Source: a virus
IMG/VR virus record: IMGVR_UViG_3300010354_000284
Location: 1-34,551 of that record
Length of the DNA stretch: 34,551 bases
Strand: one strand, 5' to 3'
Position numbers and translations under genes: made by a program
Notes under the pieces: generated by a model
Told to the model about the DNA's origin: nothing
The model's input: only the letters and a program-made list of their open reading frames with translations
The model's database searches: none
Shown here: positions 8,300 through 14,944 of the stretch, one piece after another
Numbering within the stretch: position 1 is the stretch's first letter
Layout of the letters: every line of letters begins with the position of its first letter

Positions 8300-8783
8300 A
8301 CTTTATCGCATTAAACCTTTAGAAAAGAAAAACATTGAATATTTTGTAGATGTTTATTCTAAAGACAAGGATGGAAATATCAGAGGCTGGACTGTCACTG
8401 AAGTTTATCGTTGGGGACAAGGGTTTAGAGATTTTGATAATCCTATCAGCGAATGGGAAATTGGACGTAATGGTGTTCATTGTGATCCCAGTGTTGGTTG
8501 GGGTTGCGAACTAGAAGACCTATGCGGTGTGTATTTTGAATTTGACGATTCATTTAGTGACGAAGAAAAACAAGAAATAGAAAGTCGTTGGGATGGTGTA
8601 GAAGATGAAGAAGGCAGATGGGGTACCGCTTGGCTTCATGACGGCGACCACGATTGGCTAATTGAAGACGAACATGTTCGCGTAATTGGTCCAGTACAGA
8701 TTGACATTGTACTTGACGAAGTGTACAATAGTGTAGTAGAAGAAAACATTCATCCAGAACCAAGGATAATTAATGAAGCGTGA
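8292..8783 (+). CDS. Conserved acidic hypothetical protein
   Basis: The product has 163 residues and is strongly acidic. It contains many Trp residues and runs such as WDGVEDEEGRWGT and HDGDHDWLIEDEH. A GGAG at 8279-8282 lies nine bases before the ATG. I do not recognise a domain. The acidic, aromatic-rich composition could suit a DNA-mimic or an inhibitor of a DNA-binding host protein, but nothing in the sequence proves that. It overlaps the next gene by 11 bases in the same operon. Confidence 0.6.
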   Translation: MSKLYRIKPLEKKNIEYFVDVYSKDKDGNIRGWTVTEVYRWGQGFRDFDNPISEWEIGRNGVHCDPSVGWGCELEDLCGVYFEFDDSFSDEEKQEIESRWDGVEDEEGRWGTAWLHDGDHDWLIEDEHVRVIGPVQIDIVLDEVYNSVVEENIHPEPRIINEA

Positions 8784-9291
8784 TTACATTGATGGTGTTG
8801 CAGACGATATTGCTTTCTTTATAGGAAGTGAAGTTGAACACACCCCCGCTTATGGCAAGGCTACTTTATTTGTAACCGGTATTCAAAATATTGAAAACAT
8901 TCAATCGTATGTAGAGAGATATGAATTAGAACATATCTTTTTTGGCGCTAACCATAGTTACAACCCTAAAACTTATGATGAACATAAAGAATGGGAAACT
9001 ATGATCTATCATTTTCTTAAATTAGATTATCTATGTACTCTAGATGTTCCTATGAGTCAAGTAGAAGAATTTCACGAAAGTGGCTTCTGCGAGTATAATA
9101 ATTTTATTCCGCAGATTCGTGTGCCAATTCCTTACATCAAACTTTGGAATTATAATACAATGCTTAAAATTGATGACAAAGATTTTAAGGCAACCAATCC
9201 CGGTGTGTGGTCCCACAGTCTACACACACTAATGGATCGTAGTAAGTTCACAGACTGGACACAATACAAAAATGATGAGATTGTAAAATGA
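8773..9291 (+). CDS. Conserved marine T4-like phage protein of unknown function
   Basis: The 172-residue product contains VEHTPAYGKATLFVTGIQ near the N-terminus, HIFFGANHS in the middle and a characteristic end with LKIDDKDF and NPGVWSHSLH. From memory this pattern is shared by uncharacterised proteins of marine T4-like phages. The conserved His, Asp and Cys residues could form an active site, but I recognise no enzyme family. The stop overlaps the next start (ATGA). Confidence 0.6.
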   Translation: MKRDYIDGVADDIAFFIGSEVEHTPAYGKATLFVTGIQNIENIQSYVERYELEHIFFGANHSYNPKTYDEHKEWETMIYHFLKLDYLCTLDVPMSQVEEFHESGFCEYNNFIPQIRVPIPYIKLWNYNTMLKIDDKDFKATNPGVWSHSLHTLMDRSKFTDWTQYKNDEIVK

Positions 9292-9641
9292 GTGGCGCAT
9301 ATGCTCAACAAAAAAGAGCGATGAATACAGTAACCGCTGTAAACCCTGCAAGGAAAAAAATGGCAACACATCCAATTAGAAACTGGATTCGTAATTACTT
9401 TGTAAATTTTGATAATGATAGAGAACTTCGTCCTACACTAGAAGTGGACAGTGAAAGTCCGTCATTACAGAGTAACGGTATGAGGTTTCAAGTGTATAAA
9501 GCACACGGTGGCTTTGTGATTGAAACTACTCATTGGGATCGACGTAAGGACGAACGTAATCATAACATTTACATTGTTAAAGAAGACGACAGTCTTGGAG
9601 ACAAGATTGGACAAATTCTTACTATGGAGAGTCTACGATGA
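9288..9641 (+). CDS. Conserved hypothetical protein
   Basis: The frame encodes 117 residues from the ATG at 9288, which overlaps the previous stop (ATGA). A second possible start is the ATG at 9360, which has AAGGA five bases upstream and would give MATHPIRNWIRNYF. The second half alternates polar and hydrophobic residues (GMRFQVYKAHGGFVIETTHW), which suggests a beta-rich fold, and ends in a helix with LTMESLR. The family seems to be phage-specific. The start is uncertain and the function unknown. Confidence 0.55.
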   Translation: MSGAYAQQKRAMNTVTAVNPARKKMATHPIRNWIRNYFVNFDNDRELRPTLEVDSESPSLQSNGMRFQVYKAHGGFVIETTHWDRRKDERNHNIYIVKEDDSLGDKIGQILTMESLR

Positions 9642-10033
9642 CTACCTTCAAAATGCATGAGGAAAGACCTCATAAAATGATTTGGGTTACCTTTCGCAAA
9701 GAAGGTATCCATATGTATCCGGCAGCGGCTACAGATTCAAAACTTGCCACAGGAGATGAGTATGACGTCAGCTTCCTCGGTACTCCGCATCGTCATATCT
9801 TCCATTTTCAAGTCTGGATTCAAGTTTTTCATGATGATCGCGATATTGAGTTTATTCAGTTCAAACGTTGGCTAGAAAGTCTTTACAACAAGGGGACACT
9901 TCAGCTAAACTATAAGTCCTGCGAGATGATTTCAGAAGATCTCCACGCTGAAATCACAGCTAGATATCCTAATCGAGAGATTTGGATTGAAGTAAGTGAA
10001 GATGGAGAAAATGGTTCCTTTATTAAATATTGA
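9638..10033 (+). CDS. QueD/6-pyruvoyl-tetrahydropterin synthase-like T-fold protein
   Basis: The 131-residue product resembles QueD in length and order of elements. TPHRHIFHFQVWIQV (49-63) matches the HGHxYxVxV zinc strand, DIEFIQFKRWLESLY (69-83) matches the VDFxxLKxxL helix, and IEVSED near 117-122 matches the strand carrying the substrate-anchoring Glu. QueD turns dihydroneopterin triphosphate into carboxy-tetrahydropterin, the step between FolE and QueE. The catalytic Cys four residues before the HGH motif is missing here (Leu47), so activity is uncertain. Its position between dpdA and folE supports the pathway link. The similarity is remote and was judged by eye. Confidence 0.5.
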   Translation: MTTFKMHEERPHKMIWVTFRKEGIHMYPAAATDSKLATGDEYDVSFLGTPHRHIFHFQVWIQVFHDDRDIEFIQFKRWLESLYNKGTLQLNYKSCEMISEDLHAEITARYPNREIWIEVSEDGENGSFIKY

Positions 10034-10041
10034 GGTATAAT

Positions 10042-10308
10042 ATGGCCAATGAATGGCGCAAGAAGCAGTTGACTATGAAGCCCGAAGTGGTAAAGATCTT
10101 TGAAGATCTAGAAGCATACCACGATTGGTGCAGATTTGAATTGTGTGACTTTAATCCGTCGCACCTGTATGATAGATCAAGTCCTTTATATAGGGCTTAT
10201 TTAGATAGTCAACGCCCACGCCGGCAGTGGAACGGTGAACGTAAACCACGCGGTGAATACAATAGAAGCGGCAACAACCGCAGGTATAATGAAAATTTTT
10301 CTAATTGA
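10042..10308 (+). CDS. Small conserved protein with basic, Asn/Arg-rich tail
   Basis: I choose the ATG at 10042, preceded by GAGG at 10032-10035, over a TTG at 10030. The 88-residue product has a helical N-terminal half with EDLEAYHDWCRFELCDF and then a basic tail rich in Arg, Asn and Gly (from about residue 60). The tail could bind nucleic acid and is probably disordered. The C-terminus overlaps the glycosyltransferase gene by 20 bases. The family is unknown to me beyond similar marine phage proteins. Confidence 0.55.
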   Translation: MANEWRKKQLTMKPEVVKIFEDLEAYHDWCRFELCDFNPSHLYDRSSPLYRAYLDSQRPRRQWNGERKPRGEYNRSGNNRRYNENFSN

Positions 10309-11353
10309 TTTAGAAGCAGTTGAGACAAGGTACACGGGTCAATGGAAGGCCCATGTACCTTCCCTCTTAAAAAAGGCGGGACACAATGTTCAAGTTATCT
10401 CTGGTCCTACGGACATTCCTAATGCCACTACTCCTGGCGCCTTTCTTAATTTTGGCGGGACTAATATCTATAAGTCTAGTCAAGTTGAGCAGATTAGCCG
10501 CTTATTTTGCGCCGGATCCGTTTATCCCGGCGACCATTTTATTTTTACTGATGCTTGGCATCCGGGCATTATAAATCTAAAATACATGAGCGAGCTTCTT
10601 GGCATCCCTATCAAGATTCATGCGTTATGGCATGCTGGTAGTTATGATCCGCAAGATTTTTTAGGTCGTCTTATTGGTAATGCCCCGTGGGTAAGAGACG
10701 CTGAGAGGTCCTTCTTTGGCGCTATTGACTATAATTACTTTGCCACAGACTTTCACATAGATATGTTTTGCAATGTATTTTTAGATCCATGGGCTAAGGA
10801 ATCCTGCATTAAAAACGGAAAAATTATTCGGACAGGTTGGCCTATGGAGTATATGCTCGATACGTTGTCAATGTATAAGCATATGCCCAAACGTAATCTT
10901 ATTCTGTTTCCGCATCGTATTGCTCCTGAGAAACAGGTTGAGATATTCAGAGACCTTAAAGAACACTTGCCACAGTACGAGTTCGTAGTCTGTCAGGATC
11001 AACAGCTAACAAAGAATGAATATCATAATTTGCTAGGCGAAGCCAAACTAGTGTTTAGTGCCAATTTACAAGAAACACTAGGTATCAGTTGGTATGAAGG
11101 TGCCATTGTAGATGCTATTCCTATGGTGCCAGATCGTTTAAGCTATAGTGAAATGGCTTTTGACACTTTTAAATATCCAAGCGAATGGACTGAAAGTTTT
11201 GCGGCCTATAAGACTTACAGAAAAGAAGTTTGTTCTAAGATTATACAGTACATGGAAAATTATGAAAAGTTTCTACCTAGCCTAAATAAACAGGTAGATG
11301 CACTCAAAGATAATTTCTTTAGTTGCGATAATCTACTAAAAATGCTAAAATAA
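10289..11353 (+). CDS. GT-B type glycosyltransferase-like protein
   Basis: The start is taken at the ATG of 10289, just after AGG; an upstream in-frame start at 10235 would add 18 residues inside the previous gene. The 354-residue product has two-domain GT-B character. The second domain opens with RNLILFPHRIAPEKQ (202-216), like the PHRxxPEK donor-site region of GT4-type enzymes. It continues with QETLGISWYEGAIVDAIPMV (261-280), which fits the ExxG donor-sugar loop. The acceptor is unknown. Because the gene lies between the QueD-like gene and folE, a role in sugar decoration of modified DNA is possible but is inference. A perfect 8-pair inverted repeat lies near its 5' end. Confidence 0.7.
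   Translation: MKIFLIDLEAVETRYTGQWKAHVPSLLKKAGHNVQVISGPTDIPNATTPGAFLNFGGTNIYKSSQVEQISRLFCAGSVYPGDHFIFTDAWHPGIINLKYMSELLGIPIKIHALWHAGSYDPQDFLGRLIGNAPWVRDAERSFFGAIDYNYFATDFHIDMFCNVFLDPWAKESCIKNGKIIRTGWPMEYMLDTLSMYKHMPKRNLILFPHRIAPEKQVEIFRDLKEHLPQYEFVVCQDQQLTKNEYHNLLGEAKLVFSANLQETLGISWYEGAIVDAIPMVPDRLSYSEMAFDTFKYPSEWTESFAAYKTYRKEVCSKIIQYMENYEKFLPSLNKQVDALKDNFFSCDNLLKMLK
10327..10361 (+). repeat. Inverted repeat near the 5' end of the glycosyltransferase gene
   Basis: AAGGTACA (10327-10334) pairs with TGTACCTT (10354-10361), followed after one C-A mismatch by GGG with CCC, around an 11-base loop. It starts 38 bases after the ATG. The motif AAGGTACAyGGGT is also present in the queE hairpin. Confidence 0.7.
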
Positions 11354-11359
11354 CAACAT

Positions 11360-11385
11360 AAGGGATCCACCCCTTTAACTCGGAG
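11360..11385 (+). promoter_or_regulatory. Small hairpin and Shine-Dalgarno before a TTG start
   Basis: AAGGG (11360-11364) pairs with CCCTT (11371-11375) around a six-base loop in the 40-base gap before folE. A GGAG follows at 11382-11385, eight bases before the TTG at 11394, and this spacing decides the start. There is no T-run after the stem, so a terminator is not supported. The stem might modulate initiation. Confidence 0.4.
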
Positions 11386-11393
11386 AAACAACT

Positions 11394-12140
11394 TTGACAG
11401 ATAAAAAAGAAACAGCGTTAGATGCCATGTACGGCGAAAAAGAGTACAAAGAAACACATCTTTCAGATGCTATTCGTGCTCGTATGAAACGTGATAATAA
11501 ACGCTTTTGGGCCGGAGACAATATTAGCGACTACTTACACGATACAGATAAGGAATATCTAATCAATGAGGCAACTGAAGCATTTGAACTAGTACTTGAC
11601 CGTTTACTAATTGATCGAGAAACAGATCCTAATTCAAAAGGAACAGCTCGTAGACTTGCCAAGATGTACTTTAATGAGATCATGGCAGGACGTTATGAAC
11701 CCATGCCTGCGGCCACTTCATTTCCTAATGACGGTGAAGATGCTTATAAAGGCATGTTAGTTGTTCGTAGTGAACTTAGATCAATGTGCTCACATCATCA
11801 TCAGCCTGTAAACGGCGTAGCCTATATTGGTATCATTCCCAACGGCAAAGTCATTGGTCTATCTAAGTATACACGTATTGCTCAATGGTGTGCTCGTAGA
11901 GGAACACTTCAAGAAGAACTATGTAACGATATTGCCAGAGAGATTGTTAACGCAACCAATAGTAAGAATGTTGGTGTGTATATTCAGGCTACGCACGGTT
12001 GTTGTGAGAATCGTGGCATAATGGCACATTCAAGTCTTACACAAACTACAGTTTTGAAAGGATCATTTGAAAGTGATCCTGCTACAAAAAAAGAATTCTT
12101 TGATAATATCAAACTACAACAGGATTTTGCTCCTAGATAA
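11394..12140 (+). CDS. folE: GTP cyclohydrolase I (FolE type)
   Basis: The 248-residue product converts GTP to dihydroneopterin triphosphate, the first step to both folate and 7-deazaguanines. Motifs are clear: MCSHHHQPVNGVAYIGIIPN (131-150) with the zinc Cys132 and neighbouring His, KVIGLSKYTRIAQWCARR (152-169), and HGCCENRGI (201-209) holding the other zinc Cys. The start is a TTG with a well-placed GGAG; the next ATG would remove the first residues. The N-terminal 50 residues are phage-specific. With the QueD-like gene upstream and queE downstream it points to 7-deazaguanine synthesis rather than folate. Confidence 0.93.
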   Translation: MTDKKETALDAMYGEKEYKETHLSDAIRARMKRDNKRFWAGDNISDYLHDTDKEYLINEATEAFELVLDRLLIDRETDPNSKGTARRLAKMYFNEIMAGRYEPMPAATSFPNDGEDAYKGMLVVRSELRSMCSHHHQPVNGVAYIGIIPNGKVIGLSKYTRIAQWCARRGTLQEELCNDIAREIVNATNSKNVGVYIQATHGCCENRGIMAHSSLTQTTVLKGSFESDPATKKEFFDNIKLQQDFAPR

Positions 12141-12142
12141 AA

Positions 12143-12457
12143 ATGACGAATAAAAAAGATTGGTTAGATTCGCAGGCAGATGAAATTAATGAGGCATTTG
12201 CCAAAGAATTAAGTATGCTTGACCAATCAGACATAGAAAGATTAACAGGAACTAGACATATGAGAACTGAAATTATTAACACACTAGCAAAACATTTTGA
12301 AGCGCACATTCTAAAACATAAAATGAATGTTGATATCATGTTAGCTAATCCTAGAGGCATTCATGATCATACAGACTATATGGACGCAGTTGAAAAAGAA
12401 CTAGCACAGATTGCCGAGTATATGGATAAGTTAGAAGTTCTAGAAAAGTATTTCTAA
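12143..12457 (+). CDS. Hypothetical helical protein
   Basis: The product has 104 residues and is predicted to be nearly all helix, with charged segments such as DEINEAFAKELSMLDQSDIERL and a C-terminal VEKELAQIAEYMDKLEVLEKYF pattern. I recognise no family. It starts two bases after the folE stop and ends just before the peptide deformylase gene, so it belongs to the same operon. A protein-protein interaction role would suit the helical composition but is not shown. Confidence 0.55.
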   Translation: MTNKKDWLDSQADEINEAFAKELSMLDQSDIERLTGTRHMRTEIINTLAKHFEAHILKHKMNVDIMLANPRGIHDHTDYMDAVEKELAQIAEYMDKLEVLEKYF

Positions 12458-12461
12458 AATA

Positions 12462-12986
12462 ATGTTAAAATTAGTTACACATCCTGCTGAAATTCTAAAT
12501 AAAGTCATGCCAGACTTTAACTTTGCCAATCCTGTTCTCAGTCCCTACGAGCTTGAAGAACAAATGGTCAAACTTATGTTTGAAGAAAATGGTATTGGCC
12601 TAGCAGCACCTCAAGTTGGTATTGAAACGAGAGTTTTCACTATTAAAACTAGAAATATATCTGAAATCACAGAACCGTTTGCTGTTTTCAATCCAGTAAT
12701 TCTTGCTACCAGCGAAGAAACTGAATTGGAAGAAGAAGGTTGTCTAAGTTTTCCTAATTTATTTTTCAAAGTTTCTAGACCTGCAAAAATTATTGCTGAG
12801 TTTTCAGATCGAGATAATAAGTTACACAGATTAGAGTTTACTGGTATTGATGCAAGATGTTTTCAACATGAACTTGATCACCTTAATGGCATCTGTTACA
12901 TTTCTAAAATTAGTAGAATGAAATTAGATCTTGCATTGAGTAAAAGAACTAAAATAGAAAAACTAAGAAAGAGACAAAAGGCATAA
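12462..12986 (+). CDS. def: Peptide deformylase
   Basis: The 174-residue product has all three peptide deformylase motifs: GIGLAAPQ (44-51), EGCLSFP (92-98, metal ligand Cys94) and HELDH (136-140, two metal His and the catalytic Glu). The enzyme removes the formyl group from new proteins. Marine phages often carry a copy, which may speed processing of phage or host photosystem proteins. Unlike many phage copies, which end soon after HELDH, this one continues for about 34 basic residues. It starts four bases after the previous stop. Confidence 0.95.
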   Translation: MLKLVTHPAEILNKVMPDFNFANPVLSPYELEEQMVKLMFEENGIGLAAPQVGIETRVFTIKTRNISEITEPFAVFNPVILATSEETELEEEGCLSFPNLFFKVSRPAKIIAEFSDRDNKLHRLEFTGIDARCFQHELDHLNGICYISKISRMKLDLALSKRTKIEKLRKRQKA

Positions 12987-12987
12987 C

Positions 12988-13446
12988 ATGATTCTTAAAT
13001 TCTTAGAAAAGATTGGAAGAAAGCGAATCATTTTAGATAGGCAAAGTAACGATCCTTATCTAGAAAGATACTATGTATTTCTTAAAGATCGTAAATGGTT
13101 TCCTTTTAACATTTTTGTTCATAAGTTTTTGAAAAGCGATCCAGACGATGTTCATGATCATCCCTGGCCATACGCAACCTTAATCCTCAAGGGTGGTTAT
13201 TATGAATGGGTACCACAATTTAACTCCACAGGACAAAAAATTGGAGAGCTCAGGCACTGGCGTGGCGCTGGTCATTTCCGCGTTTGTACTGCTGATTCTT
13301 TTCATCGTATAGAATTAGATCCAAATGTAGAATGTTGGACTTGTTTTATGCCTGGTCCTCAACGTAAAGAATGGGGATTCCTTGTGAACAATAAATGGAT
13401 ACATAACGAGCAATATATCAAGGAAAGGGCAGTGACACATGGATAA
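12988..13446 (+). CDS. Cupin-fold metal-binding protein
   Basis: The 152-residue product contains VHDHPWPYATLILKGGYYEW, which fits the first cupin motif (two His, then a Gly-rich turn), and later ADSFHRIEL, which provides the second-motif His. These would place a metal site in a small beta barrel. The family includes dioxygenases, sugar epimerases and binding proteins. Related single-domain cupins occur in many marine phages without known function. The start is one base after the deformylase stop and the end overlaps the next gene by eight bases. Confidence 0.7.
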   Translation: MILKFLEKIGRKRIILDRQSNDPYLERYYVFLKDRKWFPFNIFVHKFLKSDPDDVHDHPWPYATLILKGGYYEWVPQFNSTGQKIGELRHWRGAGHFRVCTADSFHRIELDPNVECWTCFMPGPQRKEWGFLVNNKWIHNEQYIKERAVTHG

Positions 13447-13627
13447 ACCTAGTGTAGACGATAAATGGATTGGTAATAACCAAGAAGTTTTTTTAGTTAC
13501 CAGAATTGTATATGCAGACAAGAATGCATGGATACATTATGAAAAACTTTCTGACGGGACTCAATATAGCTGTTTAGAGGAAAGTTTTGTTTTTAGATTT
13601 ACAAAGTTGTACAATGAAAACAAGTAA
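13439..13627 (+). CDS. Small hypothetical protein, probable beta barrel
   Basis: The 62-residue product has a pattern of short strands (EVFLVTRIVYADKNAWIHYEKL, then GTQYSCLEESFVFRF). This looks like a small SH3-like barrel of the type found in phage DUFs. I cannot name the family. It overlaps both neighbours by a few bases, which is typical for this operon. Confidence 0.5.
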   Translation: MDKPSVDDKWIGNNQEVFLVTRIVYADKNAWIHYEKLSDGTQYSCLEESFVFRFTKLYNENK

Positions 13628-13847
13628 TTGGTGGGACTTTGATAAAGATCCAAATAAAATAATAACTGTACAGTGGCACAATCAAACAAATAAATGGTGG
13701 AATGAGACCTGTGCTAAAGTACTAGAAACATTTGGTTTACCCGGAGAAAGATTTCATTATACACCGCATAAAGATTACATGACCTTTCAGTTTAAAACCA
13801 AACAAGATGCATTCTTGTGTAAAATTTTATTAAGCGATAGATTGTGA
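13614..13847 (+). CDS. Small hypothetical protein rich in Trp
   Basis: I place the start at the ATG of 13614, which overlaps the previous gene by 14 bases, rather than at an upstream codon (13587) deeper in that gene. The 77-residue product contains SNWWDFDKDPNKIITVQW and ends with FKTKQDAFLCKILLSDRL. It may form a small alpha/beta domain. I do not recognise the family. Confidence 0.5.
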   Translation: MKTSNWWDFDKDPNKIITVQWHNQTNKWWNETCAKVLETFGLPGERFHYTPHKDYMTFQFKTKQDAFLCKILLSDRL

Positions 13848-14098
13848 AATATTTGATAGGTTTTTTAATTGCATGTATACTATGGTTAGTAGCGTTGCAC
13901 AATGTCAGTATGCCAGAATACAGAGTATATGATTGTAGACTAGCAGACATACATCCTGATTTTCCAGCAGATGTTAAAGAAGAATGCCGTCGTAAAACAC
14001 TTGAAGAATGGAGACGAGAGCGTGAAGGAAAAATTCAAACAGGCCTACATGAATACAGCAAAGGTCTTTGCAAATTTAAGTCATGCCCGACGACTTAA
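13844..14098 (+). CDS. Small secreted or membrane-anchored protein
   Basis: The 84-residue frame begins with GTG at 13844, overlapping the previous stop. Residues 3-18 are hydrophobic after a single Lys, which suggests a signal peptide or single membrane anchor. The segment after it contains EYRVYDCRLADIHPDFP and EECRRKTLEEWRR, with two Cys that could pair in the periplasm. Its last 26 codons overlap the dCMP deaminase gene in another frame, which is an unusually long overlap for this window. The C-terminal end may therefore be less constrained. Function unknown. Confidence 0.5.
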   Translation: MKYLIGFLIACILWLVALHNVSMPEYRVYDCRLADIHPDFPADVKEECRRKTLEEWRREREGKIQTGLHEYSKGLCKFKSCPTT

Positions 14099-14534
14099 AG
14101 TTGGTGCTATTGTTGTCAAAGATGATAGGATAATAAGTATTGGTTACAACGGTATGCCCAGCGGTTGGGATAACAACTGCGAAGATAAGGTATGGGATAC
14201 CGGGGCAGGTGGCTGGCTAAGCCCTGAAGAGTTGTATGCCATGTATCCTTACACTGAGTATAACGAAGAAGCAGAAGAAGAATACAGATACGGTTTGAAA
14301 ACTAAACCAGAGGTTCTTCATGCTGAGTCAAACGCCATTGCTAAGTTAGCCAAAAGCAATGACAGTGGCGATGGTGCTGATCTATTTGTAACCCACAGTC
14401 CTTGTTTAGAATGTGCTAAATTAATTTACCAGACAGGTATTGGCCGGGTGTACTACGGTGAAAATTATCGTAATGACGACGGTCTTGTATTTCTTAGAGC
14501 ATCGGGAGTAGAAGTTGAAAAAGTGGACAATTAA
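14022..14534 (+). CDS. cd: dCMP deaminase
   Basis: The 170-residue product deaminates dCMP to dUMP for dTTP synthesis and matches the T4 Cd family. There is an N-terminal block KVGAIVVKDDRIISIGYNG (26-44), the catalytic HAE (100-102) and the zinc motif PCLEC (127-131). I choose the GTG at 14022 because GGAG lies at 14010-14013, eight bases upstream, and homologues begin close to this point. An ATG at 13971 would lengthen the overlap with the previous gene. Between residues 50 and 99 there is an insertion rich in Tyr and Glu, as in other phage dCMP deaminases. Confidence 0.92.
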   Translation: MKEKFKQAYMNTAKVFANLSHARRLKVGAIVVKDDRIISIGYNGMPSGWDNNCEDKVWDTGAGGWLSPEELYAMYPYTEYNEEAEEEYRYGLKTKPEVLHAESNAIAKLAKSNDSGDGADLFVTHSPCLECAKLIYQTGIGRVYYGENYRNDDGLVFLRASGVEVEKVDN

Positions 14535-14679
14535 TGTAGAAGAAGATCCTGAAAGTGGTGATGCCATTATTACCTTTCCTCCAGACCTTATTGAAGAAAC
14601 TGGATGGAAAGAAGGAGACACTCTTGAATGGAAAGATAATGGTGATGGGTCTTGGATTTTAGAGAAAAAGAATGTATAA
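14515..14679 (+). CDS. AbrB/MazE/SpoVT-like small protein
   Basis: A 54-residue frame starts with TTG at 14515, six bases after GGGAG (14504-14508), and ends with TAA at 14677-14679. The order of elements is a first strand KKWTINVEEDPESGDAIITF, then PPDLIEETGWKEGDTLEW, then a final strand DGSWILEKK. This fits the swapped-hairpin AbrB fold found in antitoxins and in small phage proteins. It overlaps the dCMP deaminase gene by 20 bases and the next gene by eight. It may be a DNA-binding regulator, but no toxin is seen beside it. Confidence 0.65.
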   Translation: MKKWTINVEEDPESGDAIITFPPDLIEETGWKEGDTLEWKDNGDGSWILEKKNV

Positions 14680-14944
14680 TAAAACACAAGAAGCACTTGA
14701 TATTTTACAAGAAGAATGTGCAGAAGCCATTGTTGAAGTAAGTAAATGTCGAAGATTTGGTTTAGAGTCAAATCATTATAAAACTGGAATCAAGCATTCA
14801 GAAATGCTTGAGATGGAAATAGGCGACATCTTAGCACTAGTAGATATTCTCGTTGATCAAGGAATTCTAAATACTGGTGCTTTAGAAAAAGCTAAAGAAG
14901 CAAAAAAATTAAAACTTAAGAAATGGTCAAAAATTTATGAGTAA
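14672..14944 (+). CDS. MazG-like nucleotide pyrophosphohydrolase
   Basis: The 90-residue product has the all-alpha NTP pyrophosphohydrolase pattern: LQEECAEAIVEVSK supplies the EExxE metal-binding helix, and EMEIGDILALVDIL supplies the second ExxD helix. Such enzymes hydrolyse (d)NTPs, and in marine phages MazG proteins have been proposed to affect dNTP or alarmone pools. The size fits a single catalytic domain. It overlaps both the AbrB-like gene and queE by eight bases. Confidence 0.75.
   Translation: MYNKTQEALDILQEECAEAIVEVSKCRRFGLESNHYKTGIKHSEMLEMEIGDILALVDILVDQGILNTGALEKAKEAKKLKLKKWSKIYE

Noticed and set aside
12493-12500. TCTAAATA inside the peptide deformylase gene as a late promoter
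   Set aside because: It is a seven-of-eight match within coding sequence with no downstream gene start close by; such matches are expected by chance in AT-rich DNA.
13844-13880. Lipoprotein signal in the small secreted protein (LIAC at residues 8-11)
   Set aside because: The hydrophobic region before the Cys is too short, and hydrophobic residues continue after it, so an ordinary anchor or signal peptide fits better.
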